64,000 nucleotides of DNA from Achatina immaculata (GCA_009760885.1 CM019710.1:2768633-2832632); one strand, 5' to 3'; counted from the first letter of the stretch, positions 44,515-56,215 are shown. Notes: generated by a model not told the origin, from the sequence alone. Translations and numbers: made by a program.

Positions 44515-45002
44515 TCACTGTGATAGAAATATTCTCTGTGATATCTATGATAGAAATAGTCTCGGTGATAGAAATATTCTCTGTGATAGAAATACTCTCT
44601 ATGATAGAAATATTCTCTATGACAGAAAGACTCTCTACGATAGAAATACTCAATGTGATAGAAAGACTTTCTAAGATAGAAATACTCTCTTTGATAGAAA
44701 GATCTCTAGAATGACTCTCTATTATAGAAAGATCTCTAGAAAGACTCTCTATGATAGAAAGACTCCCTGAGACGGAATCGGACGTTTCTATGCCTCACTA
44801 TGATAGAAAGACTCACTATGATAGAAAGACTATGATAGAAACACTCACTATGATAGAAACACTCACTATGATAGAAAGACTATGATAGAAACACTCACTA
44901 TGATAGAAAGACTATGATAGAAACACTCACTATGATAGAAACACTCACTATGATAGAAAGACTCACTATGATAGAAAGACTCACTATGATAGAAAGACTC
45001 GC
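44515..45002. repeat. 18-bp array (about 27 copies)
   Basis: Unit GATAGAAA(T/G)ACTCTCTAT, in two regional subtypes (CTCTCTATGATAG and CTCACTATGATAG), interrupted near 44,775 by GACGGAATCGGACG. Confidence 0.92.
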
Positions 45003-45180
45003 TGAAACCCCATATTTGTGTTCTTTTTCTACCTCCTCCCCCCTCTAAGAATATAATCTTTTAAATATTACCTCTTGAGGGTGAGATCCAGTCTACGTCC
45101 TCGTGGCTGTTTCGGTCGTGATAGTAACAGGTTTTGTTTCTCTGAGCAGTGCAGTGAAGAAATAACAGTGATCTTAATAT
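45003..45180. other. Short spacer
   Basis: No feature recognised. Confidence 0.6.
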
Positions 45181-45915
45181 ATGCCACGAACATACGAAAT
45201 CTTGTATCTCTCGTACAAACATAGATCTGACATCTGTACTTTCTTACACAAACCTAGATCTAAAATCCATACTTTCTCAAGCAGACCTAGTTCTGTTATC
45301 TCTACCCTCTCATATAAAGTTCTGTCATCTCCGCTCTGTCATACAAATCTAGATTTGACTTCTCTACTCTGTTATACAAACATAGAAAACATAGAAATTA
45401 ATCTCTCATATAGGCCTAAGTTGATATCACTATTCTTTCATACAAACCTAAGATCTGTCATCTGTTCTCTTTCGTACAAATTTAAATCTTACACCTCTAC
45501 TCTCTCATACAAACCTAGACCTGACTTCTGTTCTCTCTCATGCAAACCTAGACCTGACATTTCTACTCTCTCATACAAACCTAGACTTGACATTTCTATT
45601 CTGTCATATAAAACAGAGTTGTCCTTTTTTTCTCTCTTCTCTTACAAACCTACAGTTGTCATCTCTTATCTCTCATACAAACCTAATGTTAACATCTCTA
45701 CTCTCTCATACAAACCTAATGCTGACATCTCTTCTCTCTTTTACAAACACAGACTTGACATCTTTAATCTCTAATACAAACCCGGACTGGATACTTCTAT
45801 TCTCTCATACAAACCTAGACTTGATATTTCTACTCTCTCATACAAAACTAGACGTGTTATCTCTACTATCTGGTATAAGCCTAAATTGACATCTGCAACG
45901 TCTTATATAAATCTG
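45181..45915. repeat. Degenerate 33-bp array (about 22 copies)
   Basis: Unit contains CTCTCATACAAACCTAGAC and TGACAT(C/T)TCTACT, heavily diverged. One frame is open for 197 codons as an 11-residue repeat (core LSYKPRPDIST). Divergence with the frame kept over much of the array is mildly notable, but substitutions show no obvious synonymous bias by eye. Confidence 0.88.
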
Positions 45916-46583
45916 TAATAATCCTGCTCTAATCCGTCGTTTTGTAATCACATATAAACAAACATAAATGTTATTTATTTTCAATAACCTCACATATTAA
46001 CAGACCTCCAGATACTGTTCGCCACTGGAAGTTAAATCTACGATAGACACTGAATGTTTCATGTATCTACGCCATGGTGTCCGCCATTTTGTTTGTATAT
46101 GTTTAATGCTTCTAGGCTAATCAAGACTGACATCGGGACATGTTCTGACACGGCCTGGTTTTGGCACTGTATAATTACACCTAGTTTTAATTCATAAAAC
46201 TGTTTTTGAAGCGTTTAGCACTTGGCAGGTGCGTCCATTGTTTGTCTTCATGAAGGGCCAGTCCAGCAAGGGTAGACGCTTTATTGAGTTTCTTCAACAA
46301 ACAACAATTATGTTTGTAGATGTTGCCTGCCTGGATCACTGGGTGCAGGCAAACACAGAAGACGGAAATAAAAGACATTCTGTGAGATGCTGTTCTTGGA
46401 TTCAATAATTATGCTTTTTTTTTTTTTTGTTAATAAAAAATATTTTATTTTCCTGTCGTAATTGTTACAGCGGTTCCCACAATATTTTCACTGTGGACTT
46501 GGCAACATGTAAGTTTATTTTACTGTTATACTTAACTTTATCGACATTTTTTGCCCGTTTTTCTCCACGTTTTTTATTTTGTT
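45916..46583. other. Non-repetitive spacer with poly(T)
   Basis: No gene recognised. A T-run lies at 46,416-46,428. The minus strand at 46,187-46,405 has a 72-codon ORF (KKLNKASTLAGLALHEDK) with no assignment. Confidence 0.5.
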
Positions 46584-46596
46584 ACCCAAAGAATTA

Positions 46597-47353
46597 CTGT
46601 CCACAACACAAAAAGGAATGGAAAAACTAACTATGTCAGTCCGTAAGAACAGCGAAGAGCAGAACCTCTATCTTAATGCAAAGAAAACTAAATTGATGAC
46701 AACTAACAAAACAAACAAGGCAGCTGAAATATGTATCAATGAGGAAAAACTGGAAGAAGTGGAGAGTTTTGAATATCTTGGATCACTACTAACTAATAAT
46801 GGAGATACAATGAAGGAAATTAAAAGGAGGACATCTATAGCTCTTCAGAAAGTAAAACAACTAAAGAATCTGTAGAGAGGAGCAGACAGAACTACAAAAA
46901 TAAGATTTTTAAGGACATGCATCTTTCCCACCGCAACATATGCCTGTGAGACCTGCACACTTAACAAAACAGCTGAGAAACACATAAATGCCTTTGAATG
47001 TAAATGCTACAGAAGAGTTCTTCAAATATCGTGGACACAAAAAAGAACAAATATACCCATACTACAAGAGCTTAATATTGAAGAAGGCCTGGTAGTAAAG
47101 AGGATTAAAGAGAAAAAACTTAAATATTTTGGACACATTAGACGTCATGATAATTTAGAGAAGACCGTATTGGAAGGATACATAGTGGGAAAAAGAAAAA
47201 GAGGAGACCAAAACGAAGATGGCTGCAAGACATCGTTGACGATCTGCAAATGGATGCATTATCAGCAGGCCATCTTGCTCAACAACTGAGAGGCCTACAA
47301 GAGTGCTGTTAGGGAGGCAAAGTTCCGCAAGGGACATGCAAGTGAATGAATGA
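46597..47353 (+). pseudogene. LINE reverse transcriptase fragment (family E), 13-bp TSD
   Basis: ACCCAAAGAATTA flanks the insert (46,584-46,596 and 47,354-47,366). Coding relics in order: LYLNAKKTKLMTTN, FEYLGSLLTNNGDTMKEIKR, then after a stop ATYACETCTLNK, ILQELNIEEG, LKYFGHIRRHDNLEKTVLEG. These follow the catalytic core in LINE RTs; the YADD-like motif lies upstream and was lost by 5' truncation. The tail is GTGAATGAATGA. Same family as 24,500-24,955. Dead by stops and frameshifts. Confidence 0.92.
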
Positions 47354-47446
47354 ACCCAAAGAATTATGGAAAAGGAGACGGTTTGTAGATTGTTGTGAAG
47401 AAGTATATGTCGATTATTGGGCGGAGTAGAATTATAATAAAGGTGT

Positions 47447-47499
<53 letters not shown>

Positions 47500-47559
47500 A
47501 AGAGTCTTTTTTTTCCTGCTCACTGAGATTATGGAAAACAAAGAAGGAAGACTGTTACA
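47354..47559. other. Spacer with (GA)n microsatellite
   Basis: The (GA)n tract is at about 47,451-47,495. The rest is short AT-rich sequence before the 51-bp array. Confidence 0.8.
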
Positions 47560-48230
47560 TGTCACAATGATAATGAAACCAAACAGACAAAATGTATTGT
47601 CATGTCTTGTCACTTACCACAGTGATGTTGAGAAACAAGAAGGAAAATGTCTTGTCACATGTCACAGGAATGATAGTGGAAAACGGGGAGGAAAATGTGT
47701 CGAGTCACATGTCACAAGATTTATAATAGAAAATAAAGAAGAAAAGATCTTCTTGTCACATGTCACAAGATTTATAACAGAAAATAAAGAAGAAAAGATC
47801 TTCTTGTCACATGTCACAAGATTTACAATAGGAAACAAAGAGGAAAATATCTTCTTGTCACATGTCACATGATTTGTAATAGGAAACAAAGAAGAGAAGA
47901 TTTTCTTGTCACACGTCGCAAGATTTATAATAGAAAATAAAGAGGAAAAGATATTCTTTTCACATGTCACATGATTTATAATAGGAGACAAATAAGAGAA
48001 GATCTTCTTGTCACGTGTCCCAAGATTTATAATAGAAAATAAAGAGGAAAAGATATTCTTGTCACACGTCGCAAGATTTATAATAGAAAATAAAGAAGAA
48101 AATATCTTCTTGTCACATGTCACATGATTTATAATAGGAAACAAATAAGAGAAGATCTTCTTTTCACGTGTCCCAAGATTTATAATAGAAAACAAAGAGG
48201 AAAAGATCTTCTTGTCACATGTCGCAATGA
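47560..48230. repeat. 51-bp array (about 13 copies)
   Basis: Unit contains AAGATTTATAATAGAAAATA and ATCTTCTTGTCACATGTCAC. It is 17 codons long, giving ORFs on both strands (114 and 178 codons). Two-unit alternation (ACGTGTCCCAAG versus ACATGTCACATG) in the right half suggests a 102-bp higher-order unit. Confidence 0.93.
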
Positions 48231-48644
48231 TGTAGATGATGCTTTTTTTTTAAAGTTTATTTGCGTTCAACAAGTTAACAGTTTCAAAGTGGAGTGAAAT
48301 GACGTGAATATGGGCTTTTGCAAACAAACCACGAGATGATAGTGATTCGCATGATAAGTGTAAGATAGACACATCTAAACTGAACATTTTGACAACAAGG
48401 GGGTTGTTATCAAGTTTCATCTCTCTCTCCCCCCCCCCCTCTCTCTCTCTCTCTCCGTACTTTTTTCCCAACAATATTTTGAACATGTCACGCGACTGTA
48501 AGTGAAGTCCATAAATATTCATGAATGGTAATCCGATAAAGGGGTACTTGAAATAAACACATGGAATTGTAATGAGAATGAGGTGTGTGTGTTGATGAGA
48601 TGATGCTCAAAGATTTTTGCTGATAGATAAGTGTACCACATGGC
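48231..48644. other. Non-repetitive spacer with a (CT)n tract
   Basis: T-run at 48,243-48,251 and C/CT-rich tract at 48,420-48,456. No gene recognised. Confidence 0.5.
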
Positions 48645-49225
48645 GGGTGGTGAAGGGTTTTAGATTAACATTTTCTTAACCTGGACGGAAGGATCACTTT
48701 GTTGATCATGGTACCCTCCGTGTCAGGTAAGTGTAAGGGGTAGGAGGTAAGGGTAATCCTGTCATGCCTTAGAGGCACATAGGGATCTGGTGTTAGTGCC
48801 CTTATTTTCCTTGACCTGTCAGCACACTAGAGGGTGATATCACGCCTGGCCGCCTTTCCTTCCCCAACTCCAGAGGTTTGTACCCATTTCTACAGCTGGG
48901 TTACTGTGGGGCCTCCGGCTGGATTCGAACCCCCGACCTTCGCCATGAGAGACCAGTGCACTAACCACTTCGCCACTCAGACACCCCAGGTAAGTGTGCT
49001 CAAATATTTTTTTTTAGACGATGAAAACAACAGGCGTGACCTGGTGGTACCGCAAACCGGGTCCACCCGTAACCAGATGTGGACCATGCCCCCGGCATTA
49101 AATGTGCAGGGCAGCCCTCAGGTATCTAATTTAGTTTAAAAAATAACGATACTTTTGTCTTAACCAAAGGGCACGTTGATCAGGGTACCTGCCAGAAGGT
49201 GCTCTAAGATCTTCCCATAACTAAA
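48645..49225 (+). mobile_element. Repeat element X, plus copy, interrupted by a SINE
   Basis: Two segments match the region at 50,190-50,590 in inverse orientation: segment a (GTGGTGAAGGG ... TTAACCTGG ... CAGGTAAGTG, 48,655-48,734) and segment b (GACGATGAAAACAACAGGCG ... CAGATGTGGACCATGCCCCC ... GGGTACCTGCCAGAAGG, 49,017-49,203). No ORF of note. Class unknown. Confidence 0.65.
48735..48986 (-). mobile_element. tRNA-derived SINE with 11-bp TSD
   Basis: CAGGTAAGTGT lies on both sides (48,724-48,734 and 48,987-48,997). On the minus strand the head reads GTGTCTGAGTGGCGAAGTGG (RNA polymerase III A box) and GGGGGTTCGAATCC (B box) at tRNA-like spacing. A central CTGTAGAAATGGGTAC and GGGAAGGAAAGGCGG core follows. 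The fold cannot be a functional tRNA because the acceptor stem has no partner. A diverged relative lies at 56.03 kb. Confidence 0.85.
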
Positions 49226-49925
49226 ATGTCAATTCTAGATTTTATGTCGTGTCCATAATCTCGATTTTTTGGGAAATATTTATGACAGATATAGCTACAA
49301 CTTGCATCACTTCTCCGAGGATGACATCGATGTAGAGAGCAATAACAGAAGACAGGGGCACCTGTGCTTAGTTTATTTAGGACACGGAGATCAATATCTC
49401 CGATTTAGTGAGGAAAATTAATGGTTAAATAAACCGCGAACACACATCTGAGTGATTTCCCTTTAGAGAAGTCTGGAGCAGGGGCGGAGAATTCATATCA
49501 GACAATGAGATCAGGAAAAGGGAGAGAATCTCTCGTTAAATAGTGCATGTCGGGAAGAGGGAGATAATTTATGGGATTTAAATCCGTAGGGGAGACAATT
49601 TGACGCTAGACTGTTTAAATCTAAAGGGAGACAATGCGAAGCCTTTAAAACCCTGAAGGGAGACAATTTAATAGAAAGTAGTGAAGTCGCGGAACACTTA
49701 ATATTGAGGCTAGAGGCCGTGGCTGTCAAAATCATCTGCTACCGCGGGCCGCATTAGATGCTACTGTAACTAACACATGTCGCAAGAACTGCCCAACTTG
49801 TGTGATTTGGATGCTGGGTGAATTTGAATGTCTGCAGGAATAACAAGAAAATACAAACTTTCCTAAGTGCATTAAAATTCAAACTAATGTAATATGTGAT
49901 TTTTGTCCCCGTGATTTCTAGTACA
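49226..49925. other. Spacer with degenerate GGGAGACAATTT repeats
   Basis: At about 49,505-49,680 GGGAGA(C/T)AAT recurs every 45-60 bp with TTTAAATC nearby: a loose old repeat. Elsewhere nothing recognised. Confidence 0.55.
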
Positions 49926-50189
49926 TAGTAAGCTATAAACAGCATTAGCGTGCAGATTAAGCTATAAACAGCATTAGCGTGCAGATTAAGCTATAAACAG
50001 CATTAGCGTGCAGATTAAGCTATAAACAGCATTAGCGTGCAGATTAAGCTATAAACAGCATTAGCGTGCAGATTAAGCTATAAACAGCATTAGCGTGCAG
50101 ATTAAGCTATAAACAGCATTAGCGTGCAGATTAAGCTATAAACAGCATTAGCGTGCAGATTAAGCTATAAACAGCATTAGCGTGCAGAT
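49926..50189. repeat. 29-bp array (about 9 copies)
   Basis: AGCTATAAACAGCATTAGCG plus TGCAGATTA, repeated without a single visible substitution. Such purity indicates very recent expansion. Confidence 0.96.
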
Positions 50190-50590
50190 CGCTAATACTT
50201 ACCTGGCACGGAAGGTTACCATGGAATAAATAAATAAAAAGGTGGTCTTTCTACCCAGGTTAAGTTTAATCAACAACCCTCACCACACACCTGATACAGT
50301 TATCTAGCGAGCCCATGCGGGCATTTAAAAAACTTTTTTTTAAAAATTGCTTCCCAGCCTTTGAACTAAGATCAGAGTAGCTGAGGTCAAAGTGCCCTCT
50401 TGGCAGGTACCCTGTTCAACATGTCCTTTGCTTAAGACAAAATCGCAGTTTTTTTTAAAACTACGAGATGCCCGAGGCCTGCCCTGCACATTCGATGCCG
50501 GGGGCATGGTCCACATCTGGTTACTGGTGGACCCGGTTTGCAGTACCACTGGGTCACGACCTGTTGTTTTCCTCGTCTTAAAAAAAAAAA
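50190..50590 (-). mobile_element. Repeat element X, inverted copy with permuted order
   Basis: Reverse complement carries segment b (GAGGAAAACAACAGGTCGTG ... GATGTGGACCATGCCCCCGG ... GGGTACCTGCC) before segment a (GGTGAGGGTTG ... TTAACCTGGG ... CCAGGTAAGT), the opposite order to the plus copy at 48.65 kb. Poly(A/T) sits beside segment b at 50,580. Confidence 0.65.
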
Positions 50591-50844
50591 GTAAGTAGTG
50601 TTCGTGTTTCACGTCTTTTAGACAGACCACAGTAAACACGAGAGGATGAAAACAGTGAACAATATTACTTTCTGAAAGTAGTATGAAAGTAGCAACATTA
50701 CAATGAGGTTGTTCTCGCTCACTGAAAGCCGATCTTGGGAGTTTGGAGCATAGGAAATATAAAGAATGAAGTTTTGTTTTGGGGCATTTTCTAGAGCTCT
50801 GAAAGATTTCCCACACACATTAGGGTATCTCCATTACTGAAGTG

Positions 50845-51178
50845 ATTAGCAGAGTCTAGAGCGTGTCAGTGTAATATGGGAAGACATTAGACGATGAGTG
50901 GAGTCTAGACAATGTCAGTGTAACGTGGGAAGGCATTAGATGGTGACTGAAGTCTAGACAATGTCAGCACAACGTGGGAAGATATGAAATGATGTCTAGA
51001 GTTTAGGCAATATCGGTGTAACATGGTAAGACATGAGATGATGTATGAAGTCTAGACAGTGTCAGTGTAACATAGTAAGACATGAGATGATGTATGAAGT
51101 CTAGACAGTGTCAGTGTAACATAGTAAGACATGAGATGATGTATGAAGTCTAGACGGTGTCAGTGTAACATGGAAAGA
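50845..51178. repeat. 49-bp array, copy 1 (about 7 units)
   Basis: GTCTAGACAGTGTCAGTGTA and GTAAGACATGAGATGATG alternate. Early units are diverged; the last three are almost identical. Confidence 0.9.
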
Positions 51179-51549
51179 CTAACTGACCGTACCACCTGCC
51201 AAAGTGAGGCAGAAAACTTTAGACTTAAGATCAGACTTTTGTCTTTCTTCACACCTGGGTCTGTTCTAAATTGATGTCTGTCCTACCTGGTAGCAGCTTG
51301 ATAGCACCAACAGCAGATAACTACGGACTGTACGAGATGCCGCCTACCTACAAGAGGACTGCACACTATCCACTCGGCCATGTCTCCTTCAGTATCTGGT
51401 GATTGTTCTGTTTGTTTATGACAGCGTAACTTAATGGATAACCCAAATGTCTGTTCAATAAGTTAAATGTGACATACTCCCAGCCCGATTTAATGTCTGT
51501 TTTTAAATATTCACAATGTTTTCAGTTGAGGACTGTAGTTTCAAAAAGA

Positions 51550-51960
51550 TAACAAAACCAGTCCACCCAATCCAACCTAACCAGCCCAACCAGCCGGCCA
51601 ATCCAACTTAACCAGCCCAACCAGTCAACCAATCCAACAGACCTGCCAACAAACCCAATGAAACCAAACCAGTCAATCAAAATAAACCAACCTGTCCAAG
51701 ACAATCAAACCAGCAAATCAAAATAAACCAACCTGTCCAAGACAATCAAACCAGCAAATCAAAATAAACCAACCTGTCCAAGACAATCAAACCATCAAAT
51801 CAAAATAAACCAACCAGTCCAAGACAACTAAACTAGCCAATCTAAATAAGCCAACCTGTCCAAGACAATCAAACCAGTCAACCAAGTACAACCAAATCAA
51901 TCAATCCAACAAAACAATCAGTCAGTACAACCTAGTAGAAGCAGTCAACCAGTCCAACCC
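51550..51960. repeat. 41-bp array in an ACC/CCAA-rich tract, copy 1
   Basis: CAAACCAGCAAATCAAAATA with AACCAACCTGTCCAAGACAA repeats four times, embedded in a looser CCAACCAGTC-rich stretch of lower order. Confidence 0.85.
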
Positions 51961-52639
51961 AGTGGAATCAGCTAACAAGATAAACAGCCAGGAAGTAAAC
52001 AGAAAAGAAAAAAAAAACTAAATACAGCATCCACACACTCCAACCACCATAATAAATCAACCGAACTAATCCAGTGATCCATCCACCGAATTTCACAATT
52101 AATCAACCATCCATAAAACCATTTAATTAATCAACTATTAAACAAATCAACAAACCATCACAATTTTTAGCCCATAAGATCACAGTTCTAGATTACCAAG
52201 TTCAATCAAACGATTTATTCTGTTTGATTTTATGTGAGACGTTATTTTCAAGTATTGATCTTATTGACTTTATAGATGTCGTTGAGTGCTTTGTGTTTTG
52301 TGTTTGCTCACAACAAACAACCTCCTATGTCTGAGGCAGGCCTGTTGTTTTCCTCGTCTTAAAAAAAAAAGTAAGTAGTGTTCGTGTTTCACGTCTTTTA
52401 GACAGACCACAGCAAACATGAGAGGATGAAAACAGTGAACAATATTACTTTCTGAAAGTAGTATGAAAGTAGCAACATTACAATGAGGTTGTTCTAGCTC
52501 ACTGAAAGCCGATCTTGGGAGTTTGGAGCATAGGAAATATAAAGAATGAAGTTTTGTTTTGGGGCATTTTCTAGAGCTCTGAAAGATTTCTCACACACAT
52601 TAGGGTACCTTCTTTACTGAAGAGATTAGCAGAGTCTAG

Positions 52640-53155
52640 AGCGTGTCAGTGTAATATGGGAAGACATTAGAAGATGAGTGGAGTCTAGACAATGTCAGTG
52701 TAACGTGGGAAGGCATTATATGGTGACTGAAGTCTAGACAATGTCAGCACAACGTGGGAAGATATGAAATGATGTCTAGAGTTTAGGCAATATCGGTGTA
52801 ACATGGTAAGACATGAGATAATGAATGAAGTCTAGACAGTGTCAGTGTAAAATAGTAAGACATGAGATGATGTATGAAGTCTAGACAGCGTCAGTGTAAC
52901 ATGGTAAGACATGAGATGATGTATGAAGTCTAGACAGTGTCAGTGTAAAATAGTAAGACATGAGATGATGTATGAAGTCTAGACAGTGTCAGTGTAAAAT
53001 AGTAAGACATGAGATGATGTATGAAGTCTAGACAGTGTCAGTGTAACATAGTAAGACATGAGATGATGTATGAAGTCTAGACAGTGTCAGTGTAACATAG
53101 TAAGACATGAGATGATGTATGAAGTCTAGACGGTGTCAGTGTAACATGGAAAGAC
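52640..53155. repeat. 49-bp array, copy 2 (about 10.5 units)
   Basis: Same unit as 50,845-51,178; the extra units are AAATAGTAAGACATG and AACATAGTAAGACATG subtypes. Confidence 0.9.
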
Positions 53156-53524
53156 TAACTGACCGTACCACCTGCCAAAGTGAGGCAGAAAACTTTAGAC
53201 TTAAGATCAGACTTTTGTCTTTCTTCACACCTGGGTCTGTTCTAAATTGATGGCTGTCTTACCTGGTAGCAGCTTGATAGCACCAACAGCAGATAACTAT
53301 GGATTGTACGAGATGCCGCCTACCTACAAGAGGACTGCACACTATCCACTCGGCCATGTCTCCTTCAGTATCTGGTGATTGTTCTGTTTGTTTATGACAG
53401 CGTAACTTAATGGATAACCCAAATGTCTGTTCAGTAAGTTAATTGTGACATACTCCCAGCCCGATTTAATGTCTGCTTTTAAATATTCACAGCGTTTTCA
53501 GTTGAGGACTGTAGTTTCAAAAAG

Positions 53525-53945
53525 ATAACAAAACCAGTCCACCCAATCCAACCTAACCAGCCCAACCAGCCGGCCAATCCAACTTAACCAGCCCAACCAG
53601 CCAACCAATCCAACAGACCTGCCAACAAACCCAATGCAACCAAACCAGTCAATCAAAATAAACCAATCAGTCCAAGACAATCAAACCAGCAAATCAAAAT
53701 AAACCAACCTGTCCAAGACAATCAAACCAGCAAATCAAAATAAACCAACCTGTCCAAGACAATCAAACCAGCAAATCAAAATAAACCAACCAGTCCAAGA
53801 CAACTAAACTAGCCAATCTAAATAAGCCAACCAGTCCAAGACAATCAAACCAGTCAACCAAGTACAACCAAATCAATCAATCCAACAAAACAATCAGTCA
53901 GTACAACCTAGTAGAAGCAGTCAACCAGTCCAACCCAGTGGAATC
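53525..53945. repeat. 41-bp array in an ACC/CCAA-rich tract, copy 2
   Basis: Counterpart of 51,550-51,960 with CCAACCAGTCCAAG in place of CCAACCTGTCCAAG in some units. Confidence 0.85.
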
Positions 53946-54384
53946 AGCTAACAAGATAAACAGTCAGGAAGTAAACAGAAAAGAAAAAAAAAACACTAAA
54001 TACAGCATTCACACACTCCAACCACCATAATAAATCAACCAAACTAATCCAGTGATCCATCCACCGAATTTCCCAATTAATCAACCATCCATAAAACCAT
54101 TTAATTAATCAACTATTAAACAAATCAACAAACCATCAAAATTTTTAGCCCATAAGATCACAGTTCTAGATTACCAAGTTCAATCAAACGATTTATTCTG
54201 TTTGATTTTATGTGAGACGTTATTTTCAAGTATTGATCTTATTGACTTTATAGATGGCATTGAGTGCTTTGTGTTTTGTGTTTGCTCACAACAAACAACC
54301 TCCTATGTCTGAGGCAGGCCTGTTGTTTCTTAAATAAACGGGCACTTTTTCTTGAGAAAAAAATTGTGAAAATCTTGTCTGCTG

Positions 54385-54695
54385 GTGCAAAATCTAAGAC
54401 CATTCCACAAGATCTGAGAGCTGTTTAAAAATCTAGGACCATTCTGTAAGATCTGAGAGCAGTATAAAATCTAGGACCATTCTGTAAGATCTGAGAGCTA
54501 TTTATAAAATCTAGGACCATTCTGTAAGATCTGAGAGCTGTTTATAAAATCTTGACCCGTTCTGTAAGATCTGAGAGCTGTTTATAAAATCTAGACCCAT
54601 TCTGTAAGATCTGAGAGCTATTTATAAAATCTAGGACCATTCTGTAAGATCTGAGAGCCGTGTGTAAAATCTAGAACCATTCTGAAATTTTCGCA
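54385..54695. repeat. 40-bp array (about 8 copies)
   Basis: AAAATCTAGGACCATTCTGT and AAGATCTGAGAGCTGTTTAT form the unit. It is directly followed by the LINE family C insertion. Confidence 0.92.
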
Positions 54696-54712
54696 CGCTT
54701 AAATATTTGATG

Positions 54713-55580
54713 GACTGGTTAATGAAGGAGGCAACATCAGACAAACGCAGAGGATTACAATGGACCCTTAACACAGTGCTGGAGGACCTTGACTTTGCGG
54801 ACGACATTTGTCTATTATCAAGCAGTCACAAAGATATGCAAGATAAAATAAACAAGTTAACCCAGAATGCAAACAACACAGGACTAAAGATCAACGTAGG
54901 AAAGACTAAGTTAATGAAGCAAAATGTGAACAACAGAAATGTACTCAGAGTAGATAACAAGTTAGTGGAGGAGGTCAACGAATTTGTATACCTTGGCAGC
55001 AGAGTAGTAGAAAATGGAGACAGCACAGAGGACATCAACAGCAGACTTACTAGAGCAAACCAGGCTTTTGCAATGCTACAGAATATATGGAAATCAAATA
55101 AACTAAGCATAAATATGAAAATCAGGATATTTAAGAGTAATGTTCTAAGTGTACTACTCTATGGAAGTGAATGCTGGAAAATCACCAAAACCATAGAAAA
55201 CAAGTTGAATTCTTTCCAGACTAAATGTTTACGTAGAATTAAAAAAATATTTTGGCCAAACACCATAAGAAATAACATCTTATTGGCAGAAATGCAGATG
55301 AAACCACTGACAACAATTATTGAGGAAAGACGCTGGCGATGGTTGTGACATGTGCTCCGAATGACTGACAACTCACTACCAAAAATAGCACTAAGATGGA
55401 CACCACAGGGGAGCAGAAGTAAGGGTAGACCAAAAGAGACATGGAGAAGAACAACAGAAAGGATGTTGAGCAACAGAGGGCTCACCTGGGCAAGAGCAGA
55501 AAAAAAGGCGAAAGACAGGCATTTGTGGAAAACCCTTGCAGAAGCCCCATGTGCCGTGGGCACTTAAGGTTCAGAGAGAG
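54713..55580 (+). pseudogene. LINE reverse transcriptase fragment (family C), 12-bp TSD
   Basis: AAATATTTGATG flanks the insert (54,701-54,712 and 55,581-55,592). The frame opens with the RT catalytic FADD at 54,794-54,805 (DLDFADDICLLSS), then GLKINVGKTKLM, FVYLGSRVVENGDSTEDIN, VLLYGSECWK, CLRRIKKIFWP, and after a single TGA at 55,346-55,348 (in place of the usual Gly codon) HVLRM, KIALRWTPQGSRSKGRPKET, TWARAEKKAKDR and a normal stop. Apart from the nonsense codon and 5' truncation it is well kept, so it is among the younger insertions here. It lacks the endonuclease and the RT fingers. Confidence 0.93.
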
Positions 55581-55592
55581 AAATATTTGATG

Positions 55593-55791
55593 CTTTGAGT
55601 TTGTTATTTGAAGCTGCTTTTTTGTCTACATTAAAACGTAAATTGAAAAGTTGTTTGTTCATGTGACAGGACTGTATTTTTAAACAAATTAAATTTATAA
55701 ATTTTAAAATCTGTCGGCACTCCCACCCCCCTCCCCCCCCCCCAGAAAAAGGCAGTGGGGCGCCATAAATCATGTTTCAGCCCAGAGAGAT

Positions 55792-55826
<35 letters not shown>

Positions 55827-56029
55827 CGGGCCGACGTATTAAGACTACAAACAGATAATGATGTCATTTCTGTTATCGAGTTAGTTCTCGTGAGGGTTTT
55901 CTTGTGTTCTTGCTTGAGTTCTTTGTTCTGTTCTTTGTTCTGTTCTCAGTTTTGTTGTAGTCGAATTCTTTCTTCCTTGGGGAAATTACGGCCGGTTAAA
56001 TATAAACGAGTGTGATATATGTGAGCATG
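55593..56029. other. Spacer with poly(C) and (GA)n
   Basis: C-run at 55,727-55,743, (GA)n at 55,791-55,826. No gene recognised. Confidence 0.6.
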
Positions 56030-56215
56030 GAGCAAGGGTGGCTGGTTGGTTAGTGTTCTCATCTGTCACAGAAAGGTCGATGACTCAAGTCCGGAGGGAG
56101 ATTTCCCAGCCACACCCAACTGTAGAAATGGGTCTCTGACTCTTTCTGTGACTGGGAAAGTAAAGGCGGCAGTGCATGGTGCTGATCATACTCACCTTTA
56201 GGGAGTGGACACTAA
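56030..56215 (+). mobile_element. Diverged tRNA-derived SINE
   Basis: GGTGGCTGGTTGGTTAG resembles an A box and GATGACTCAAGTCC a decayed B box. CCCAACTGTAGAAATGGGT and GGGAAAGTAAAGGCGGC match the core of the SINE at 48.7 kb. No TSD found. Confidence 0.7.

Larger units (their letters stand above)
50560..52340. repeat. Tandem duplication Y, copy 1 (1,781 bp)
   Basis: The whole segment recurs at 52,341-54,318. CCTGTTGTTT stands at 50,560, 52,341 and 54,319, i.e. at the start, junction and end, so the duplication has 10 bp of microhomology. It contains the 49-bp and 41-bp arrays and unclassified spacer. The 60-codon ORF at 51,522-51,704 (minus) is repeat-derived. Confidence 0.92.
52341..54318. 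repeat. Tandem duplication Y, copy 2 (1,978 bp)
   Basis: Longer than copy 1 mainly because its 49-bp array gained about four units. Scattered substitutions show the duplication is not brand new and favour a real event over a simple assembly error. Confidence 0.92.

Noticed and set aside
43244..44674. 476-, 414- and 387-codon overlapping plus-strand ORFs
   Set aside because: All three frames are open because the 34/35-bp unit has no stop in any frame; period and frame rotate together, and no start context, domain or codon bias supports a gene.
48897..48986. tRNA gene on the minus strand
   Set aside because: A and B boxes are present, but the acceptor stem does not pair and the element continues with a SINE core and has a TSD.
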